A DNA stretch of 64,000 nucleotides, taken from contig NZ_JASNRA010000001.1 in the NCBI RefSeq assembly GCF_030411955.1, positions 124,001-188,000 of the forward strand, read 5' to 3'. Of this stretch, positions 36,190 to 44,653 are shown piece after piece (position 1 is the stretch's first letter; each line of letters begins with the position of its first letter). The DNA is from Massilia sp. YIM B02443. Lineage in GTDB: Bacteria > Pseudomonadota > Gammaproteobacteria > Burkholderiales > Burkholderiaceae_D. The position numbers were made by a program, and so were the translations under genes. The notes under the pieces are model-generated. The model saw only the letters and a program-made list of their open reading frames with translations, made no database searches and was not told the DNA's origin.

Positions 36190-36999
36190 ATGGACAATCA
36201 GAAGTCTACCGAAGGTAAAGGCAGCGACATGAACAACGCAGGTTCGAGCATCGGCAAGGATTCGAGCCTGAACAAGGGCTCCACCGCATCGTCGGGCACC
36301 CAGCAATCCGCTTCGTCGAGCGGCAACCTGGGCTCGTCGTCGCCAAGCAGCGCGGCCGGCAGCAGCGGCTCGCTGGGTTCGAGCACCTCGGGCAACAGCG
36401 GCCTGGGCACCAGCGGCAGCAGCGCCAGCGCCGGCTCGACCGGTTCGACCTCGGGTTCGTCGTCGATCGGCTCGACCTCGGGTTCGTCGTCGACCGGCTC
36501 GACCTCGTCGACCTCGGGTACCGGCTCGACCGGCGGCCAGTCGTCGTCGGCATCGTCCGCCGACCAGGCAGCCAGCAAGCTGGGCGAAGCCAAGGATCAG
36601 GCCGCCAGCAAGCTGGCCGACGTCAAGGAACAAGCCACCAACAAGCTGAACGACGTCAAGGCCGCCGTGTCGTCGATCACCCCGGAAAAAGTGCATGACA
36701 GCATCGACAAGGCAGCGCAGGCCGCCCAGCCGATGGTCGACCGCCTGGTCAGCTCGGCACACGCCGGCGTCGACCGCGTCACCGGCATGCTGAGCAACGC
36801 CCAGCAATCGTTTGGCGACCGCACCGGCCAGCTGTCCGAGAAATGCTCGGACCTGTCGGCCCAAGGCAAGGACTACGTGCGCAACAACCCGGGCAGCGCC
36901 CTGCTGGCCGCCGTCGGCGTCGGCTTCATCCTGGCCAAGCTGCTGGGTGGTTCGAGCGACCGCGACGAATACCGTTCGTACCGCAACTACCGCGACTGA
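36190..36999 (+). CDS. Ser/Gly-rich DUF883 (ElaB/YqjD)-like, LEA-like protein
   Basis: A 269-residue hydrophilic protein. Residues 1-125 are almost only Ser, Gly, Thr and Ala; part is encoded by 27-bp tandem repeats at 36445-36525. Residues 125-160 contain 11-residue LEA-like repeats (ASKLGEAKDQA, ASKLADVKEQA, TNKLNDVKAAV). The end (YVRNNPGSALLAAVGVGFIL) matches the C-terminal membrane helix of DUF883/YqjD proteins, which tether to the inner membrane and in E. coli associate with ribosomes. A stress-protective, membrane-anchored role is plausible but unproven. A perfect terminator follows. Confidence 0.8.
   Translation: MDNQKSTEGKGSDMNNAGSSIGKDSSLNKGSTASSGTQQSASSSGNLGSSSPSSAAGSSGSLGSSTSGNSGLGTSGSSASAGSTGSTSGSSSIGSTSGSSSTGSTSSTSGTGSTGGQSSSASSADQAASKLGEAKDQAASKLADVKEQATNKLNDVKAAVSSITPEKVHDSIDKAAQAAQPMVDRLVSSAHAGVDRVTGMLSNAQQSFGDRTGQLSEKCSDLSAQGKDYVRNNPGSALLAAVGVGFILAKLLGGSSDRDEYRSYRNYRD
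36445..36525 (+). repeat. 27-bp tandem repeats within the Ser/Gly-rich coding region
   Basis: Units 36445-36471 and 36472-36498 differ by one base, and 36499-36525 is a diverged third unit. They encode the repeated Ser-Thr-Ser-Gly-Ser-Ser stretch, so the length of this region may vary between strains. Confidence 0.7.
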
Positions 37000-37043
37000 T
37001 TTCACAGTCGCCGTGAAGCGCGCCTTCGTGGCGCCTTCCATGC

Positions 37044-37077
37044 AAAGCCCGGTCGGCAATTGCCGACCGGGCTTTTG
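37044..37077 (+). terminator. Rho-independent terminator after the DUF883-like gene
   Basis: A perfect palindrome AAAGCCCGGTCGGCAA / TTGCCGACCGGGCTTT followed by a T, 45 bp after the stop. The flanking A and T runs would let it work in both directions. Confidence 0.88.
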
Positions 37078-37203
37078 TTATTTGGGCGCTTGCCGAAAAC
37101 GGGGGCGTCGCCAGCAGAGCCGCGTCGATCCGCTTATCATGAGCGCGATGCGGCCATGAGACCGCAACCGATTCGCCCCCGCGGGCGCCCTGAAAGGAAT
37201 GAC

Positions 37204-37842
37204 ATGTCAGTACTGAATCAAAAGCTGGAATGGCGCTACGCCACCAAGAAATTCGACCCGACCCGCAGCGTGCCGGCCGAAAAGATCGAACGCATCATCG
37301 AGGCGATCCGCCTGGCGCCGACCTCGAGCGGCCTGCAGCCGTTCGAGCTGTTCGTGGTGACCAATGACGAGATCCGCGCCAAAATCCGCTAAGTGTCGTG
37401 GAACCAGGGCCAGGTGACCGATTGCTCGCACCTGCTGGTGTTCGCGGCCTGGGACGACATCACGCCCGAGCGCGTGAACATGATGTTCGACCTGACCAAC
37501 GAAGTGCGCGGCTTCAGGAACGAAGGCTGGGAAGCCTACCGCCAGCAGCTGCTGGGCATCGTCGGCGCGCGCGGCACCGAAGCCAATTACCAGGCGGCGG
37601 CGCGCCAGGCATATATCGGCCTCGGCATCGCCCTGGTCGCGGCGGCGTTCGAGGAAGTCGACGCCACCCCGATGGAAGGATTCGACCCGGAAGCGGTGGA
37701 CGCCATCCTCGACCTCAAGTCGAAGAACCTGCGCAGCGTGATCCTGCTGCCGCTCGGCTACCGTGCGGACGAGGGCGACTGGCTGGTGAACCTGAAGAAA
37801 GTGCGGCGCGAACGCAGCAAATTCGTTACCGAGATCAAGTAA
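37204..37842 (+). pseudogene. Nitroreductase (NfsB-like) interrupted by one in-frame TAA
   Basis: Reading straight through gives a 213-codon nitroreductase, an FMN enzyme that reduces nitro compounds and quinones with NAD(P)H. The first part has WRYATKKFDP and RLAPTSSGLQPFELFVV; the second has SWNQGQVTDCSHLLVFAAW and a normal C-terminus. They are separated only by a TAA at 37390-37392, with no frameshift. The bases on both sides remain fully conserved in character, so the mutation is recent or a sequencing error. The downstream part could start at GTG 37393 but would lack the FMN-binding N-terminus. An AAAGGA ribosome site precedes ATG 37204. Confidence 0.85.
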
Positions 37843-37858
37843 GCGCTAACGCCAACAG

Positions 37859-37885
37859 CCGGCGCCTTCGTGCGCCGGTTTTTTT
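37859..37885 (+). terminator. Rho-independent terminator after the nitroreductase
   Basis: CCGGCGC and GCGCCGG enclose a CTTCGT loop and are followed by seven T, 17 bp after the stop. Confidence 0.88.
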
Positions 37886-38063
37886 CGCGGCGCCATCGGC
37901 GCCATCTCCCCCGATTTAACGTTTCCTTAACGTCCCCCTAACGCGGCAGTGACGACAGGCGTCCTAGCATGCCTGCTGCATGAGCCGCGCCTGGATCGTC
38001 GATCCATGCGCACCCTTTCCAACGCCGGGCCAATGTGCCGTGGCTGCGCAAGATCACGAATCC

Positions 38064-40091
38064 ATGAATACCGAGAAGCTTCCTCTTTCGCAAGGCGTGG
38101 CCGTCAGCACGCGCCAGTCCCTGGCAGCCGCCCCCCGTCCATGGCGCCTGGCCGTACTGGCCGGCCCCTTCGCCAGCCTGCTGGCGCTGCTGCTGGCCGG
38201 TCTCCTCATCCTGTCGCTGTCGCGCCTGGCACTGGTCGCCTGGCAATGGCAGCGGGTGCAGGCCGCCGGCATCCTGTCCGGGATCCTGGTCCAGGGCGTG
38301 CGCGCCGACCTGATCCTGCTGGGCTACCTGCTGGCGCCGCCACTGCTGCTGGCCCCGCTTCTGGCGCAGCGCCGCAGTTTCGCGCTGTGGCGCAGCGGGA
38401 CCGCCGTCTGGGCCGGCGCCGCGCTGGTCTTCATCGTGTTCATGGAGCTGTCCACGCCGCAGTTCCTGATGCAGTACGACGTGCGTCCGAACCGCCTGTT
38501 CATCGAATACCTGAACTATCCGCAAGAAGTATTCTCGACCTTATGGAACGGCTTTCGCACCGCGTTGCTGCTCGGTTGCGCGCTGACCGCGATCCTTGGC
38601 GTTGCCCTGGTGCGGCTGATGCGGCGCACTGCCGCCGCCATGCAGCCATGGCCGGCGCGCCGGCTGTTGCTGGTCTGGCCGTGCCTGTGCCTGCTGGTGG
38701 TGATGCAGATCCGCTCGACCACCGGCCACCGCCCCGCCAATCCGGCGCTGTTCGCGCTCAGCGGCGACGCGATGGTCAATTCGCTCATCATCAATTCGCC
38801 GTGGTCGGTGCTCGAGGCGCTGCGCGCAATGGAGCACGAAGCCAGGTCGTCCGAGATCTATGGCGAATTTCCGCGCGCGCGCGTCTTCGAGGAAGTCAAG
38901 GCCGCGCCCTGGCTGCGCGATGCCGCATTTTCCGATCCCGGGCTGCCGACGCTGCATCATCAGCCAGCTGCGATCCAGCGCGACAAGCCGCTGAACCTGG
39001 TGATCGTGCTGCAGGAAAGCCTGGGCGCGACTTTCGTGAAGTCGCTTGGCGGCCTGGCGGTGACGCCGGAGCTGGAGCGCCTCAAGGACCAGGGCTGGTG
39101 GTTCGAGCAGCTGTATGCCACCGGCACCCGCTCGGTGCGCGGCATCGAGGCGGTGGTGGCCGGCTATGCGCCGACGCCGGCGCGCAGCACGGTCAAATTG
39201 TCGCTGGCGCAGCGCAATTTCTACACGCTGGCCGACGGCCTGGGACGCCAGGGTTACCACACCGAATTCGTGTATGGCGGCGAGGCCCACTTCGACAATA
39301 TGCGCAGTTTTTTCACGGGCAACGGCTTCCAGAAGATCGTCGATATCGGCGACATGAAGCCATCCTTCGTCGGCAGCTGGGGCGCGTCGGATGAAGACCT
39401 GTTCGCCAAGTCGCTCGAACGCCTGGGCCAGCTGCAGGCGCAGCGGGTGGAGAGCGGCAAGCCGTTCTTCAGCCTCATCTTCACCTCGTCGAACCACGCG
39501 CCGTTCGAGTTCCCGGACGGGAAGATCACGCTGCACGACAAAGAGAAGCAGACCGTCAACAACGCGGTCAAGTATGCCGACCACACGCTGGGCGATTTCA
39601 TGCGCGCCGCCAGGAAACAGGCCTACTGGAAGGACACCGTGTTCCTGATCGTGGCCGACCATGACAACCGGGTCTACGGCAACAGCCTGGTGCCGATCAA
39701 GAAATTCCATATTCCCGCGCTGATCCTGGGCGCCGACATCGCGCCGCGCCGCATCCAGCAAATCGCCAGCCAGATCGACCTGGCGCCGACGCTGCTGTCG
39801 CTGCTGGGCGTATCCAGTACGCATCCGATGATCGGGCGCGACTTCGTCAAGGATGGCACGTCGCCGGGGCGCGCCCTGATCCAGTACAACGACGTGTTCG
39901 CCTATCTGGACGAAGCGGGCGCGACCGTGCTGCAGCCGGGCCACGCACCGCTGGCGGGCAGCTACGACGCCGTGCGCGGCGAATTTTCCGCATTCACCGC
40001 TCCCGCCGGGCAGGCCCGGGTCGACCAGGCGATGGCGCATGTGATGCTGCCGTCGCTGCTGTACCGCGAGCAGCGCTACCGGGTGCCATAA
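38064..40091 (+). CDS. LtaS-like membrane sulfatase/phosphoglycerol transferase
   Basis: A roughly 675-residue protein of the LTA-synthase/sulfatase family. About five N-terminal membrane helices (first at about 28-55) are followed by an extracytoplasmic alkaline-phosphatase-fold domain. The catalytic Thr is probably in ATGTRSVRGIEA, and the metal motifs include VVLQESLGATF-like NLVIVLQES and IVADHDNRVYG. In Gram-negatives such enzymes make osmoregulated glucans or modify surface glycans. ATG 38064 is chosen; ATG 37980 would add 28 atypical residues, and neither has a strong ribosome site. It overlaps the PAP2 gene tail-to-tail by 98 bp. Confidence 0.85.
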   Translation: MNTEKLPLSQGVAVSTRQSLAAAPRPWRLAVLAGPFASLLALLLAGLLILSLSRLALVAWQWQRVQAAGILSGILVQGVRADLILLGYLLAPPLLLAPLLAQRRSFALWRSGTAVWAGAALVFIVFMELSTPQFLMQYDVRPNRLFIEYLNYPQEVFSTLWNGFRTALLLGCALTAILGVALVRLMRRTAAAMQPWPARRLLLVWPCLCLLVVMQIRSTTGHRPANPALFALSGDAMVNSLIINSPWSVLEALRAMEHEARSSEIYGEFPRARVFEEVKAAPWLRDAAFSDPGLPTLHHQPAAIQRDKPLNLVIVLQESLGATFVKSLGGLAVTPELERLKDQGWWFEQLYATGTRSVRGIEAVVAGYAPTPARSTVKLSLAQRNFYTLADGLGRQGYHTEFVYGGEAHFDNMRSFFTGNGFQKIVDIGDMKPSFVGSWGASDEDLFAKSLERLGQLQAQRVESGKPFFSLIFTSSNHAPFEFPDGKITLHDKEKQTVNNAVKYADHTLGDFMRAARKQAYWKDTVFLIVADHDNRVYGNSLVPIKKFHIPALILGADIAPRRIQQIASQIDLAPTLLSLLGVSSTHPMIGRDFVKDGTSPGRALIQYNDVFAYLDEAGATVLQPGHAPLAGSYDAVRGEFSAFTAPAGQARVDQAMAHVMLPSLLYREQRYRVP

Positions 40092-40875
40092 GCAGTGTCA
40101 CGTGCCAGGCGGCCGGCGCCAGGCATCCGGCGTCACTGCGGCGCCGCGCCGCCTGCCATTGCAGCACGAAGATCACCCCCAGCACGATCGTACAGGCGAT
40201 CCACATCGACCACAGCGTGTGGGTCAGGAAGTGGGCGCCGCGCATCTGCTGCAGCCAGCCGCTGGCGCCGCCGAACGCCAGCGCCGTCAGTGCGACCAGG
40301 AGCGCGCCACGCCGGCGCGGCGGACGCGCCGGCAGCCAGTACACCGCCAGCGCCACCAGCCACAGCGAAGCCGATGCGTGGCCGGCCGGCAGGCAGTGGC
40401 CGGCTTCGATACCGGCCGGCAGCGCGTCGAACAGGCGCAGATAAGGCTCCTTGCCGCCGTAGCGCGCCAGATCCCACGGACAATGCGACACGCTGGCGCG
40501 CTTGAGCAGGCTGACCGTCAGCGGCACCAGCAGCGCGCATGTGGCGACCACGCGCAGCCGCAGGCGCGCCAGCGCATCGCGCCGGGCGCGCGGCCGGGCC
40601 AGGTCGAGTACGGCGGCGCCGATGAAGGCCAGCGCCGCCAGCGTCGCCAGCGCCTTGAGGACGACATGGTTGAAGGTGGCGGCCAGCGGGGCGTCGCGCC
40701 ATGGAAAGGTGCGCGCGCCGGCGTCGTACAGCCAGTCGGCCAGGCGCAGGTCGATGTCGCTGTACTGGCCGATCCAGGCAATCGCCGCTGCCGTCAGCGC
40801 CAGCAGCGTTGCGAGGAAAGCGCCGCTGCGGCCATCGAGCAGCCGTGGGCGGGCGGGGTGGTCGACCTCACGCAT
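39994..40875 (-). CDS. PAP2-family membrane phosphatase (lipid A or undecaprenyl-type)
   Basis: A 293-residue protein with about five or six helices and PAP2 phosphatase motifs: LLKRASVSHCPWDL (motif 1 region), CLPAGHASAS (motif 2) and the late GAHFLTHTLWS (motif 3 His). It starts inside the last eight bases of eptA. Together they suggest a lipid A phosphate-removing step coupled to phosphoethanolamine addition. The last ~50 residues are an unconserved tail that lies antisense to the sulfatase gene. Confidence 0.85.
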   Translation of the reverse strand: MREVDHPARPRLLDGRSGAFLATLLALTAAAIAWIGQYSDIDLRLADWLYDAGARTFPWRDAPLAATFNHVVLKALATLAALAFIGAAVLDLARPRARRDALARLRLRVVATCALLVPLTVSLLKRASVSHCPWDLARYGGKEPYLRLFDALPAGIEAGHCLPAGHASASLWLVALAVYWLPARPPRRRGALLVALTALAFGGASGWLQQMRGAHFLTHTLWSMWIACTIVLGVIFVLQWQAARRRSDAGCLAPAAWHVTLLMAPGSAARGTAATAASHAPSPGRPGPARRER

Positions 40876-42517
40876 GCGCCGGCGTGCGGATGCAGGCATG
40901 GAACAGATCCAGGCGCGGATTGAGCACCGCCGTGCGGATGTCGAGCATCCCCAGCACCGAATGGAACACGTTGTCGTGCGACAGCGCCTGGCCACGGCGT
41001 GCGTTCAGGCAGGTGCGATCGATGCCGAAGCGCGCGCTGAAGCCGTCCGACATCCACAGCATCATCGGCACCCGCGTCTGTTCGCTTGGCGCCAGCATGT
41101 AGGGCGCACCGTGCAGGTAGACGTTGTTTTCGCCCAGCGACTCGCCATGGTCGGAAAAATACAGCAGCGCCGTGTCGACATCCTGTTCGCGCGCGAGCGT
41201 TCGCAGGCGCTCGATGGCGCTGCCGAGCACATGGTCGGTGTACAGGATGGTGTTGTCGTAGGCGGCCTGGATCGACGCGCGCGAGCACTTCTCGAACCGG
41301 CCGCCGTCGCACACCGGCCCGAAGCGGCCGAAGCCTTGCGGATAACGGCTGGCGTAGGCCGGGCCATGGCTGCCTTTCTGGTGCAGCACCAGCACCGTGT
41401 CCCCGGCGCCGGCGCGCACCAGTTCGGGCAGGCCGTCGAGCAGGCGCTCGTCGTAGCACTCGTCACCGCGGCAGCGGCTGTCGTTCGGCGTCGGGCGCGA
41501 CAGGTCCTGGTAGGCCACCCGGTCGCACACGCCCTTGCAGCCCGAATTGTTGTCGCGCCAGAGCACCTTCAGGCCGGCATGCGCCAGCACGTCGAGCAGG
41601 CCTTCCTGGCCCGCCGCCCTGGAATGGCTGTAGCCGTCGCGCCCCAGGTTCGAAAACACGCAGGGCACCGACACCGCGGTGGCGGTGCCGCACGCGCTGA
41701 CATTCGAAAAGTTCACCAGGCCGTCGACCCGGGAAAGGCGCGGGTTGGTCTGGCGCGGGTAGCCGTTGAGCGAGAAGCTGGCGGCGCGCGCCGTTTCGCC
41801 GACCACGATCACGGTCAGGGTCTTGCGCGTCTGGCCGGCCCAGGCCGCGCCCTTGACCGCGTCGCGGCCGAGCGGCGCCACCACCACCGGCCGCGCCCAG
41901 CGTCCATGCAGGTAGCCGTGCACCGCCTGGATCACATTGGTCGGCACCAGCAGGAAGCGCAGCTCGCGGTGCTCGTGCAGCGCCGGCGCCAGGTTCTTGA
42001 ACAGGCACATCAGCAGCAGCGCGGCCAGCGCCAGCGAGCCGCCGGCGATGCCGGCCTGCCGCAGCAGGCCGCGCACGCCGTGGGCGAAGCGGATGCGGGC
42101 GCGCGCCACCCACAGCGACGGCAGCACGCCGAGCACGGCGACGCGCAGCGCCAGCCGCCAGTCGAGCAGTTCGAACGCCTCGCGGGTATCGGTCTCGAAC
42201 ACGTTCTGGATCATCGCCTTGTCGATCACGATGCCATACGCGGCGATGAAGTGGCTGGCCACCGCGGCGCCCAGCAGCAGGGCGATCAGGACCGGCTTGG
42301 CCACATAGCGGAAACTGGCCGCGGTCAGGCAGGCATTGAAGAACAGGACCACGATCAGGAAGGTGCCGGCCAGCAGCGGCAGGCTGGCATACGACAGGCC
42401 GCCGGCGGCGCCGATGAAGGCCGACCAGAAGCGGGCGTTGGCAGCTGCCGCCAGCAGCAGCGCCACCAGCGCCACCACGATGGACGCGTCGATGCGTCGT
42501 GCGAAAAATTTGTTCAC
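40868..42517 (-). CDS. eptA: Lipid A phosphoethanolamine transferase EptA
   Basis: A 549-residue EptA/MCR-family enzyme that moves phosphoethanolamine from phosphatidylethanolamine to lipid A, which lowers polymyxin binding. Five N-terminal helices are followed by the periplasmic catalytic domain. VVGET (E241) begins the metal site, Thr280 in ACGTAT is the nucleophile by family alignment, and DHGESLGE closes the zinc site. Several conserved disulfide cysteines are present (SGCKGVC, RCRGDEC). It follows a PmrAB-like pair by 99 bp, the normal chromosomal arrangement. Confidence 0.94.
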   Translation of the reverse strand: MNKFFARRIDASIVVALVALLLAAAANARFWSAFIGAAGGLSYASLPLLAGTFLIVVLFFNACLTAASFRYVAKPVLIALLLGAAVASHFIAAYGIVIDKAMIQNVFETDTREAFELLDWRLALRVAVLGVLPSLWVARARIRFAHGVRGLLRQAGIAGGSLALAALLLMCLFKNLAPALHEHRELRFLLVPTNVIQAVHGYLHGRWARPVVVAPLGRDAVKGAAWAGQTRKTLTVIVVGETARAASFSLNGYPRQTNPRLSRVDGLVNFSNVSACGTATAVSVPCVFSNLGRDGYSHSRAAGQEGLLDVLAHAGLKVLWRDNNSGCKGVCDRVAYQDLSRPTPNDSRCRGDECYDERLLDGLPELVRAGAGDTVLVLHQKGSHGPAYASRYPQGFGRFGPVCDGGRFEKCSRASIQAAYDNTILYTDHVLGSAIERLRTLAREQDVDTALLYFSDHGESLGENNVYLHGAPYMLAPSEQTRVPMMLWMSDGFSARFGIDRTCLNARRGQALSHDNVFHSVLGMLDIRTAVLNPRLDLFHACIRTPAHA

Positions 42518-42616
42518 CCAGGGACCCCATTGGACACGGCGGCGACCAGCCGCCGCCTGTCGCTCAGGATAGGCAGGGGCGTGTCAGGCGCCGGTCAAGG
42601 CGGCGTCAGGATCGCG

Positions 42617-43894
42617 TTAGGATTGCCCGAGCCGCGCCGGCCCGGCGTCCTGGGTGGCAAAGGTGATGGTGAAGCGGCTGCCGCCGCCGCTGCGCTGCTC
42701 ATACTCGAGCGTGGCGCCCAGGTATTCGCAGATGCGGCGCACCAGCGACAAGCCCAGGCCGGTGCCGGCCGAGCCGCTGGACGGCGCGCCGCGTTCGCCC
42801 GGCTCGCCTGGCTCGCCGGCGTCGAGCGTGGCGCGCACCGCCGCCGGCAGGCCGGGGCCGGTGTCGTCGACCACCACCTTGCCCGGCTCCAGCCATACCG
42901 TGACGGCGCCGCGCTCGGTGTACTGGCAGGCGTTGCGTACCAGGTTGCCGATCGCCGAGATGCATAGTTCGGCCGGCGCGCGGACCTCGATCGCGGCGTC
43001 GCCGGCGCAGCGCAGCACGACCGGCTTGTCCGCCACCATCGGCTGCAGGCGTTCGGTTTCGCGGCGCGCGATGTCGCCCACCGAGACCGGGGCCAGGCGC
43101 GCCAGTTCGGGCGCACGCGCCAGCAGCAGCAGGACGTTGACGCATTCGGTCGCTTCCCGGGCGGCGCGGTAGATGCGCTCGGCCGGGGCGCGGCTGGCCG
43201 CCATCGCGGGGTCGTGCAGCATGACCTCGGCCGCGCCCATGATCACCGTGAGCGGGGTGCGCAGCTCGTGGCTGACGTCGCCCGTGAAGAAGCGTTCGCG
43301 GTCGAGGAAAGCGCGCAGTTCCGAGGTATGGGCGTCGAGCGCGCGCGCCAGGATGCCCAGTTCGTCCTTGCGCCCGGTGAGCGGCAGGCTGGCGCTGCCC
43401 TGGCCCACGGCGTCGGCCAGTTGCTGGATCGGCGCCACGATGCGGCGCCCGACGAAGCCGCCCAGGCTGGCGGCCAGCAGCAGGAAGCCGAGGAACAGGG
43501 CGCCGAACATCGAGTACACCACCAGTTCGACCTTTTCGTAGTCGCTTTCGTAGTCGACCACCACATACGGTCCGCGTTCAGCGCTGCCCGACAGCACCTG
43601 CAGCCCGGTGCCGTCGACGTCGACGCTGGACACGCCAGTCGGCAGGTGGCGCAGCGCCGGCGGGATGGCGTCGCCCTGGTGGAAGCGCAGGCCGGCCGGC
43701 AGGTCGACTTCGAGGCCGGCGGCGTGGCGCGGCACCGCCCACTGCGCCACGTCGGCCAGGCGGTTGTCGACCAGGTGCACCTCGATGCCCTCGATCGCCA
43801 GCGCGGCCAGCCCCGCGCACAGGAGCGAGAGCACGACGCCGAACAGGACGAAGACGGCGATGATGCGCCGGCTGAGCGAATCAGCCGCGCGCAT
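42617..43894 (-). CDS. PmrB/QseC-like sensor histidine kinase
   Basis: A 425-residue kinase: helix at about 10-33, a periplasmic sensor of about 95 residues, helix near 128-152, HAMP-like linker and catalytic core. The H-box is FTGDVSHELRTPLTV; the N-box IGNLVRNACQYT and G-boxes DDTGPGL and GTGLGLSLV are intact. The gene overlaps the response regulator by 14 bases. Position in front of eptA supports envelope sensing (antimicrobial peptides, metals, pH), though the signal is unknown. Confidence 0.9.
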   Translation of the reverse strand: MRAADSLSRRIIAVFVLFGVVLSLLCAGLAALAIEGIEVHLVDNRLADVAQWAVPRHAAGLEVDLPAGLRFHQGDAIPPALRHLPTGVSSVDVDGTGLQVLSGSAERGPYVVVDYESDYEKVELVVYSMFGALFLGFLLLAASLGGFVGRRIVAPIQQLADAVGQGSASLPLTGRKDELGILARALDAHTSELRAFLDRERFFTGDVSHELRTPLTVIMGAAEVMLHDPAMAASRAPAERIYRAAREATECVNVLLLLARAPELARLAPVSVGDIARRETERLQPMVADKPVVLRCAGDAAIEVRAPAELCISAIGNLVRNACQYTERGAVTVWLEPGKVVVDDTGPGLPAAVRATLDAGEPGEPGERGAPSSGSAGTGLGLSLVRRICEYLGATLEYEQRSGGGSRFTITFATQDAGPARLGQS

Positions 43895-44603
43895 CGGGCC
43901 CGGCGCCGGTGGCAGGCGTGGACGCCTCGGGCAGCACCAGGCGGTAGCCGACGCCCGGCACGGTGTGCACCATCGGCTGCCCGAACGGCTTGTCGAGCGC
44001 CTGGCGCAGCGCGTGGATATGGGTGCGCAGGGCGTCGCTTTCGGGCCGGTCGTCGCCCCATACCGCCTGTTCCAGCGTCTCGCGGGTGACGATGCGCGGG
44101 GCCGCGCCCAGCAGGCAGCGCAGCAGGGTGTAGCCAGTTTTGGTCAGCGTGATGCGCTCGCCGTCGCGCGACGCTTCCTGCAGCTCGGGGTCGAACGCCA
44201 GCGGGCCGAAACGCAGTGCGCTGGACAGCGCGTGGCTGCCGGCGGCGCGCCGCTGCAGCGCGCGCAGGCGCATGTCGAGTTCGATCATCGAGAACGGCTT
44301 GACCAGGTAGTCGTCGGCGCCGCTGTCGAAGCCGGCCACCTTGTCGGGCAGGCTGTCGCGCGCGGTCAGCATCAGCACCGGCGTCGCCAGGCGCAATTCC
44401 GAACGCAGTTTCTGGCACAGTTCCAGCCCGTTCAGGCCGGGCAGCATGATGTCGAGCACGATGACGTCATAGCTGTTTTCCGACAGCAGGGCCAGGCCCG
44501 CATAGCCATTGCGGGCCGAGTCGAGCGTGTAGCCTTTCGGCTCCAGGAAACCGTACAGGTTGGCCAGGATGTCCGGATTGTCTTCGACGATGAGGATGCG
44601 CAT
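43881..44603 (-). CDS. PmrA/QseB-like OmpR-family response regulator
   Basis: A 240-residue regulator. The receiver has VEDNPD, phospho-acceptor Asp in VIVLDIMLPG and Lys in LVKPFS. The winged-helix effector ends with HTVPGVGYRLV, the OmpR/PhoB C-terminal signature. It precedes the kinase, eptA and PAP2 genes on the same strand, so it most likely controls them. The gap to the RND gene is only 50 bp, and part of its transcription may come from there. Confidence 0.92.
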   Translation of the reverse strand: MRILIVEDNPDILANLYGFLEPKGYTLDSARNGYAGLALLSENSYDVIVLDIMLPGLNGLELCQKLRSELRLATPVLMLTARDSLPDKVAGFDSGADDYLVKPFSMIELDMRLRALQRRAAGSHALSSALRFGPLAFDPELQEASRDGERITLTKTGYTLLRCLLGAAPRIVTRETLEQAVWGDDRPESDALRTHIHALRQALDKPFGQPMVHTVPGVGYRLVLPEASTPATGAGPDARG

Positions 44604-44653
44604 GGCCGATATTGTAAGGGCATTCGTGCGCCCGGCGGAGCGGGCGCACAGCC

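Noticed and set aside
40868..42517. Acquired mobile colistin-resistance (mcr) gene
   Set aside because: Composition matches the neighbours, it sits behind its own two-component system and no mobile element is near, so a chromosomal eptA is the better call.
40502..42967. 821-codon plus-strand open frame
   Set aside because: Antisense to eptA and the end of the kinase gene; no domain visible.
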